Shown here one piece after another: positions 24,001 through 27,802 of a stretch of DNA of 27,802 bases. The stretch comes from Heteroruminococcus sp964370005 (GTDB lineage: Bacteria; Bacillota; Clostridia; Oscillospirales; Ruminococcaceae). The notes under the pieces were generated by a model. It searched no databases and was not told the origin of the DNA. It saw only the letters and a program-made list of their open reading frames with translations. The stretch is from positions 1 through 27,802 of the forward strand of contig CAYJGR010000023.1 in NCBI GenBank assembly GCA_964370005.1, read 5' to 3'. A program made the position numbers and the translations under genes. Position 1 is the first letter of the stretch; every line of letters begins with the position of its first letter.

Positions 24001-26402
24001 AGTTCAAAGCGGTATAGATCGGCTTGAAGAGGTATATCCACACCCTCACCCGCAAGGTTATACCAGGTGTAGTCCCATACCTCGCCATCCTCCTCTATAA
24101 GGGAGGTGTCAATATCGGTGGCGTTTAGGGTGACGTCATAATTGCCGTCCTCCATCAGCTCCTCGGTGGTCTCTACCATAACATTTCGGGGTATCACCAG
24201 CACCGACCCGCTTATTATACTGTAGTAATCCTCATTGCCACTGAGCTGTACATCGTACCAACGGGCATATGGGGTGTAGCCCATCTCGCTCGACATATCC
24301 CCCATCTCAAAGTTCACAGTGGCCTTGCCTGTGCTGTCGGTGACAATATCGTCAAAATGGGCGTTGCCGATGTCCATTATATACCGCTGGCCTGCGGCGG
24401 GCGTACCCTCAAAGAAGTTACTGCTAATGGTAAATTCGACTTCATCGTTAGGCTCATACCACAAGGCGTTTTTCTCCACCTCGGTGACATAACTCGGCTT
24501 TGTATAGCGTTTTATCTGTAGCGTGCGGTCGGCATAACTCTCGTCAAATGTACTGCCATCCTTATGGGCAAGATAGACGCTGTAATAGCCCGAAACCACA
24601 TCTTCAAGCTCTATGCTACCCGTAAAACCGCCGTTTTCATCGGGTGTGATCGGTACCTGCTTTATAACACCCTCGCCATAGCTCCAACTTGTGAGGTTTA
24701 GCCAAAGCTCCTTTGGCATTTCGGCCTCGGTGTCGGGGCGTGGGGCGATCATGCCCCAGAAATTCACCGTATCGTTGGGCATATACAGCGGGCGGTCGAG
24801 GTAGAGCATACTCACATAATCATCCCGCATATAGCCGTGCTCGACGTAATCCTCGTTGCCCGAGAAGTCCACATAGACCACTTCACCATCACGCATAAGG
24901 CGGGTGTAATGCCAAAGTTGCTCGCCCTCTTCGCCGTGATAGGTCGTAAACTGTGCGATGCCGTTTTCATCGGTGGTGGCGGTATTTTTCTCGGCAAAGT
25001 CGGCCGTGGTAGATACATCCACGGTTAACCCCTGCGCACCCTGTCCGCTTATGGTGTCATTGATCCACACAAGGCCGTCACTCTCGCCGTATTGGCTGTA
25101 CACACCGTAGTCGGCTATCTGTAATAGTTTTGTATAGGTGACAGGCTCGGCCTCCCGCACCATCTCGACTTCCTGTTCCATGCGCTGTATGTCCTGCATT
25201 ATGGGTTCGACATGTTCCTTTATCTCCTCGGGGGTCATGCCGTCTATCTCATCGGGGCTATAGCCATAGGACAACAGCATCTCGTCGGGGGACATATCAT
25301 ATACACTCGTATCCACCATCTCCTCCAACACATTCTCATCAAAGGGGATTGGAGTCAGGGTTATTTGTGACACATACCATCCCGGTTCTTGCCCGGGTAG
25401 CAGGTAGCTGTAGCCATTTTTACTTTCCCTCGGGTCGCCCACAGGGGTTTGGATGTCGCGGTAGACCTCTTCCAAATCGGCTACATCTTCAAAATTATAC
25501 TCGCCGTAATAACCGAGTTCATTTTCACGGTAATCGTGAAAGTCGGCCAACGCATCTATATAAGCCCCACCATCGGGCAGGCGATATATAGCGATCTCGG
25601 CCTCCATCTCATACCCATCCATACGCACGGGAAGTACCAGCGGGTCCCCAGGCAAAAATGTTTCATACTGCGAACCGCTCACCTCGGCACTTATAAGTCT
25701 TGAGCCCATATCGGTGCGGAATTTTACGGTGTAATCCTCCTCCATGACCACGTCGGGGTCGGACGACTGCACCCCCGCCGCTATGGTGACGGTATAAAGG
25801 GTATCCATCTCCAATAGCTGTGAGGGCATGAACACCCACACACGGCCGTAGTTATCGAAGCTACCCTCGACATGGGGTTCTATCGAAAAGTGCTCACTTA
25901 TATCCATACCATCATGGCTCATGGTGAACTCGAGGCCACGGTCAAGCCCGATATACTCCTGACCATCTATGGGGTCGGAATTGACCACCCCCGCAGGCAG
26001 TGCCGTCTGGAAGGCCCATCGGCGCAGTTCATCCACGCCATCACGCCCTATGACAACGTTATAAAGCGTACCCTCCTCGAGTGGGGTGGTGGGTGTCAAT
26101 ATGTACTCGCCACCGCCACCAAACCAAAGAAATCCACCTTTTGCCTCAAGTGTAAACTCGCTTTGAGGTTCAAGGCGCACTATTTCCTGCAAATCCTCGG
26201 TGTTAAAGGAATTGTCGCAGGTTATGAGAAAACTGCCGTCGGTGGCCATGTTACCGTCACTGCCACTTTGGGGCACGACCGAAAAGGAGGATAAATCATA
26301 TCCCCCCGCCTCGCTACCGCTCGGGGTACACCCCGCAAATGGCATGATTATTAGGAGTGATGCCAAAAACACTGTCAACGCCTTATGTAGTCTTTTTTTC
26401 AT
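21096..26402 (-). CDS. Alpha-2-macroglobulin family lipoprotein without thioester motif
   Basis: A 1768-aa protein. It has an N-terminal lipoprotein signal (MKKR, hydrophobic core, PFAGC with lipid-bearing Cys25), so it is anchored outside the membrane. Then come Ig-like/macroglobulin domains, among them LYMPNDTVNFWGMI and TYTPGEEV-like YTPGEEVTATLSV. A glycine-rich bait-like segment (GGGKGGGGGDG) is followed by the core FTLPDNLTSWRLTGVGYTPD, the helical complement-like domain (about residues 1280-1560) and a C-terminal receptor-like domain. The C-x-E-Q thioester of trapping macroglobulins is absent: the mature protein has only three cysteines apart from Cys25, none in such a motif. In Gram-negatives these proteins protect the envelope against proteases and pair with PbpC; no such partner is here. 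Start: ATG 26402 with GGAGG 8 nt upstream. Confidence 0.9.
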   Translation of the reverse strand: MKKRLHKALTVFLASLLIIMPFAGCTPSGSEAGGYDLSSFSVVPQSGSDGNMATDGSFLITCDNSFNTEDLQEIVRLEPQSEFTLEAKGGFLWFGGGGEYILTPTTPLEEGTLYNVVIGRDGVDELRRWAFQTALPAGVVNSDPIDGQEYIGLDRGLEFTMSHDGMDISEHFSIEPHVEGSFDNYGRVWVFMPSQLLEMDTLYTVTIAAGVQSSDPDVVMEEDYTVKFRTDMGSRLISAEVSGSQYETFLPGDPLVLPVRMDGYEMEAEIAIYRLPDGGAYIDALADFHDYRENELGYYGEYNFEDVADLEEVYRDIQTPVGDPRESKNGYSYLLPGQEPGWYVSQITLTPIPFDENVLEEMVDTSVYDMSPDEMLLSYGYSPDEIDGMTPEEIKEHVEPIMQDIQRMEQEVEMVREAEPVTYTKLLQIADYGVYSQYGESDGLVWINDTISGQGAQGLTVDVSTTADFAEKNTATTDENGIAQFTTYHGEEGEQLWHYTRLMRDGEVVYVDFSGNEDYVEHGYMRDDYVSMLYLDRPLYMPNDTVNFWGMIAPRPDTEAEMPKELWLNLTSWSYGEGVIKQVPITPDENGGFTGSIELEDVVSGYYSVYLAHKDGSTFDESYADRTLQIKRYTKPSYVTEVEKNALWYEPNDEVEFTISSNFFEGTPAAGQRYIMDIGNAHFDDIVTDSTGKATVNFEMGDMSSEMGYTPYARWYDVQLSGNEDYYSIISGSVLVIPRNVMVETTEELMEDGNYDVTLNATDIDTSLIEEDGEVWDYTWYNLAGEGVDIPLQADLYRFELVAEQTGEYYDYVNQVVRPLYTYTEQETLVETYNLVTQDGIATIEDVPADKEGDFYYELRITGRDFNDREFFYDEYIGSFTNQYRKESIEMGYKEYRMWDTRTNEMVWSLDMGDGEEKMLTLYENSLPMDFSGSLLSVMVRDGIMSAEVSTDGTHTVSMADAMIPWTNIYSAYFDGEHIYPVNLVEVRYAYEGRELEFDIATDKERYTPGEEVTATLSVTKDGQAVPDASYAISVVDEALFALVDQDYMAIGDLYKWVYPQQMRMNTSYMPYLGENLEANPDFGGGKGGGGGDGESRRMDFFDTAAFMSGITDSQGKAEVTFTLPDNLTSWRLTGVGYTPDHKQAGDTTYNIDAGLEFFVQPLLSDIYLVGDDITFTARGRTNPPANMNSTEYTAELMQGDTVLDTLQGTGELATFNFGQRVAGNYTMRITATHNGKTDTVLMDFTVKDSALERSVTTDIDITQPLDIEAVRYPVSISLYDANYEVYSDVLQALLASDGRRIDQRIGREWAITQLRESGEELPYYFDEQMQFDDPSDGYVTGGGLSLMPGGVVDWLLTGKAMAVMPELLSAQNVYNVAENMLYEGYMERYGENYEAEYPELTPDQRLGAYFTLAATGRPVLNDLRSLMDDPYYDWQQRAIIIAGLGLVGDMQGAQTAYNEDIAPLLVKENDWGYVVAEGENEQDTRDLSYEATTRALLAAAAIGHEDAHLLAKYLCDNPSDKSLANLELLLYARSFPPLSDAGGSVSYQKDGETHTVELAGRGVEYVTFVSAEELQSANFEVIEGDVGASAYYVTEADPTAIEPIEGVSITHRMYPEVGESGDTFSAGDIVYVNYTIEFDEFAPDGYYTFEDYIPSGARFVFDKYNSWGNHGRVATYYFQSSEEQKVVYGVNIDRENAPEDEYDEVITLELSYTMRCALPGEYVISQAYLTDTSSGRVALSDGGTITINEYPSGDPLAQVVSYSQSEG

Positions 26403-26461
26403 GGTTATGACCTCCAATTGCATACCTCATTCGTTTTGCCATTTTACCTCTACATGATAAT

Positions 26462-26490
26462 AGTATATCATTTTTCGATATTTATTGCAC
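26462..26490 (-). promoter_or_regulatory. Possible promoter of the macroglobulin gene
   Basis: On the minus strand TATACT (26462-26467) is 5 of 6 to the -10 consensus. GTGCAA (26485-26490), 17 bp away, is a weak -35 (3 of 6). The position, about 60 bp before the ATG, is suitable. Confidence 0.4.
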
Positions 26491-26557
26491 AGCTTATCCA
26501 ATTATTTTGGGAGGTATATTTCTATTGCGACTTTGAGCTTGATTGCGCTCAACTAAA

Positions 26558-26586
26558 TGCGCCGCCCCGAACGCACGGGCGGCGCA
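26558..26586. other. GC-rich hairpin in the macroglobulin-EcsC spacer
   Basis: A perfect 10-bp stem (TGCGCCGCCC and GGGCGGCGCA) with a 9-nt loop is followed by AATTTT. It is terminator-like on the plus strand, but no rightward gene is nearby. It may belong to a small intergenic repeat or an unrecognised short transcript. The whole 26424-26929 spacer (506 bp) holds no convincing coding frame. Confidence 0.6.
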
Positions 26587-26638
26587 AATTTTGGGGCATA
26601 TGTAACCCCATATACAGTGGATATCGGCTTTGCGTGTC

Positions 26639-26670
26639 CCCTCACCTGCACTCACAAGGGCAGGTGAGGG
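26639..26670. other. Perfect 11-bp hairpin without T run
   Basis: CCCTCACCTGC (26639-26649) pairs with GCAGGTGAGGG (26660-26670) around a 10-nt loop. No U-tract follows on either strand, so it is not a standard terminator. Confidence 0.6.
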
Positions 26671-26870
26671 AGACTATCTATAATGGCGGCGACTTTTTCC
26701 CACGGCTATTTTATAGACCGCTTACGCTCCTGCAAAAAAGGCCACCGCTCGGATAACCGCCACCTTGCTCTTTACACAACAGGCCGCCCACTGCGTATCT
26801 TTACCATACTATGCCCACGCCACAAAAAGGGTGCTAATAGAAGATAGATAATCAGAGAATAGAAAACAGA

Positions 26871-26906
26871 AAGGTCAAGGGCATCCGTGTGGGTGTCCTT
26901 GACCTT
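26871..26906 (-). terminator. Intrinsic terminator of the EcsC-family gene
   Basis: A 13-bp stem (AAGGTCAAGGGCA and TGTCCTTGACCTT, one G-T pair) begins just after the end of the leftward gene. On the minus strand it is followed by TCTGTTTTCTATTCTC. The core and the downstream bases closely resemble those of the plus-strand terminator at 11419-11459. Confidence 0.75.
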
Positions 26907-26929
26907 AAATATAAATCTATCGATTGCCC

Positions 26930-27709
26930 TTAAAAGCCCATTTTATCACTCAAAAATCTGCGTTTATATTTCAGTTTGGCATACGAAAGTATCCGCTGTA
27001 TAAACACAGCATCGAACACCCCGCCGACCACCCCCACAAAGGGTAGCCCCTGCACAAACTTCATACAAAGCAGTTCGGTCGAAAGCTTACCTGCCACCGC
27101 GTCTATATAGCATTGACGGTCGTAGTCCTGTGGCAAAGCGGGGGCGCCGATAAACTCATTGAGACGCTCGTTTGTCTCCACCGCTTCATGGCCATAAGAA
27201 AGAGCCCCTCCGATAATACCGAGTATAAAATATCGCTCCTGTTCGCTGTCATAATCATAGCCGTACTCGAGGGCAATTTCATATATTCCCTTTAGTACCA
27301 TGCCTATAAATATGGGGATATCGGGCAGGCCTATCCCAAAAAGCCCAAGCCCCACGCCCTTAGCACCCGAAATAAGCACATTTTTTGTCTGTGATTTAAG
27401 CGCTTCGTTCTCAAAAGCCCTCACCCGCTTTTTGTCGGGGCGGAGTGAAAATGCATAGCTGTTGACCTTGTGGGTATGCTCTATCTCATCCCTTTTGTAA
27501 CTCTTTTCGATGATGGAAGTGCCCTTGTCGAACACCACTCCAAACGATTTTGCAAAGGCCAGATTTAGGGTGTCCTGCAGTTTGGGCGGAACCTTGTCGG
27601 CTACAAAGCCCTCTAAACTCGACGGTTTCTTTTCGGCACATTTTTCAAGGTGTCGTTTCTCCTGTATCACAAGATTGTCCCACTGCTTATAAATAGCATT
27701 TTGTGACAT
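26930..27709 (-). CDS. EcsC family protein
   Basis: A 259-aa protein assigned to the EcsC family by overall pattern. An amphipathic N-terminus (WDNLVIQEKRHLEK) is followed by glycine-rich hydrophobic stretches: LISGAKGVGLGLFGIGLPDIPIFIGMVLKG near residues 120-150 as two adjoining parts, and FVQGLPFVGVVGGVFDAVF near the C-terminus. These match the GLP/DIP-type motifs of EcsC proteins and suggest membrane association. EcsC was named from the Bacillus ecs operon next to an ABC transporter. The function is unclear, and no transporter genes are adjacent here. Start: ATG 27709 with AAAGGGG 8 nt upstream; a longer in-frame start at 27763 would overlap the -35 box. Confidence 0.82.
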   Translation of the reverse strand: MSQNAIYKQWDNLVIQEKRHLEKCAEKKPSSLEGFVADKVPPKLQDTLNLAFAKSFGVVFDKGTSIIEKSYKRDEIEHTHKVNSYAFSLRPDKKRVRAFENEALKSQTKNVLISGAKGVGLGLFGIGLPDIPIFIGMVLKGIYEIALEYGYDYDSEQERYFILGIIGGALSYGHEAVETNERLNEFIGAPALPQDYDRQCYIDAVAGKLSTELLCMKFVQGLPFVGVVGGVFDAVFIQRILSYAKLKYKRRFLSDKMGF

Positions 27710-27734
27710 AACTTCATCCCCTTTCTCCATTCCA

Positions 27735-27763
27735 ATCCTACCCAAATTATGCCCTGATGTCAA
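27735..27763 (-). promoter_or_regulatory. Sigma-A promoter of the EcsC-family gene
   Basis: On the minus strand there is a perfect TTGACA (27758-27763), a 17-bp spacer and TAGGAT (27735-27740, 4 of 6). The start point near 27728 precedes the ATG by about 20 nt. Bases 27764-27802 show no feature. Confidence 0.55.
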
Positions 27764-27802
27764 GTGAATAGATGTTATAAGCTTAAACCAAAAACCACCC
27801 CC

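Overview
The window looks like a chromosomal stretch from an anaerobic, endospore-forming Gram-positive bacterium of the class Clostridia (Oscillospiraceae/Acutalibacteraceae-like by inference). The grounds are an oxygen-sensitive class III ribonucleotide reductase, a single-chain PurL of the clostridial type, the spore-germination gene ypeB, a SpoIID-domain protein, purine-rich Shine-Dalgarno sites, sigma-A-like promoters and moderate GC content. A run of exactly 100 N at 11319-11418 is a scaffolding gap, so this is a draft assembly and the true length of the gap is unknown.

Layout. (1) 1-792: a duplicated 55-bp sequence with terminator hairpins, then a nitroreductase-family gene (-). (2) 972-3979 (+): a promoter and two putative NrdR boxes, then nrdD, a 52-aa stand-alone glycyl-radical domain, and nrdG. 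(3) 3990-9110 (-): a shared terminator, purL and mtaB. (4) 9184-11318 (+): an operon of a His-less HPr-like protein, a patatin-like lipase, cytidine deaminase and a GNAT acetyltransferase that runs into the gap. (5) 11710-19296 (-): a promoter, cysteine desulfurase, thiI, a very unusual CinA-like/class B sortase fusion, and a membrane-anchored SpoIID-domain protein. (6) 19444-20874 (+): ypeB, without sleB beside it. (7) 21096-26402 (-): a giant alpha-2-macroglobulin-like lipoprotein. (8) 26930-27709 (-): an EcsC-family protein.

How the genes work together. NrdD, the small glycyl-radical protein and NrdG together make an anaerobic dNTP-synthesis unit. The C-terminal radical loop normally fused to NrdD is here a separate polypeptide with its own ribosome-binding site, so the enzyme probably assembles from two chains, with NrdG activating the small one. 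Cysteine desulfurase and ThiI form a sulfur relay for 4-thiouridine in tRNA (and possibly thiazole). MtaB is a second tRNA-modification enzyme, upstream of purL.

The two most unusual features are the split NrdD and the 1091-aa protein that joins a degenerate CinA (cytoplasmic) to a class B sortase with an intact His-Cys-Arg triad (extracellular). The latter is followed by WLT-type repeats and a serine-rich tail. The neighbouring SpoIID protein carries the same WLT repeats and a serine-rich linker, which suggests the two secreted proteins share a wall- or spore-envelope-related context. No CRISPR array, tRNA, rRNA, insertion sequence or phage gene was recognised.
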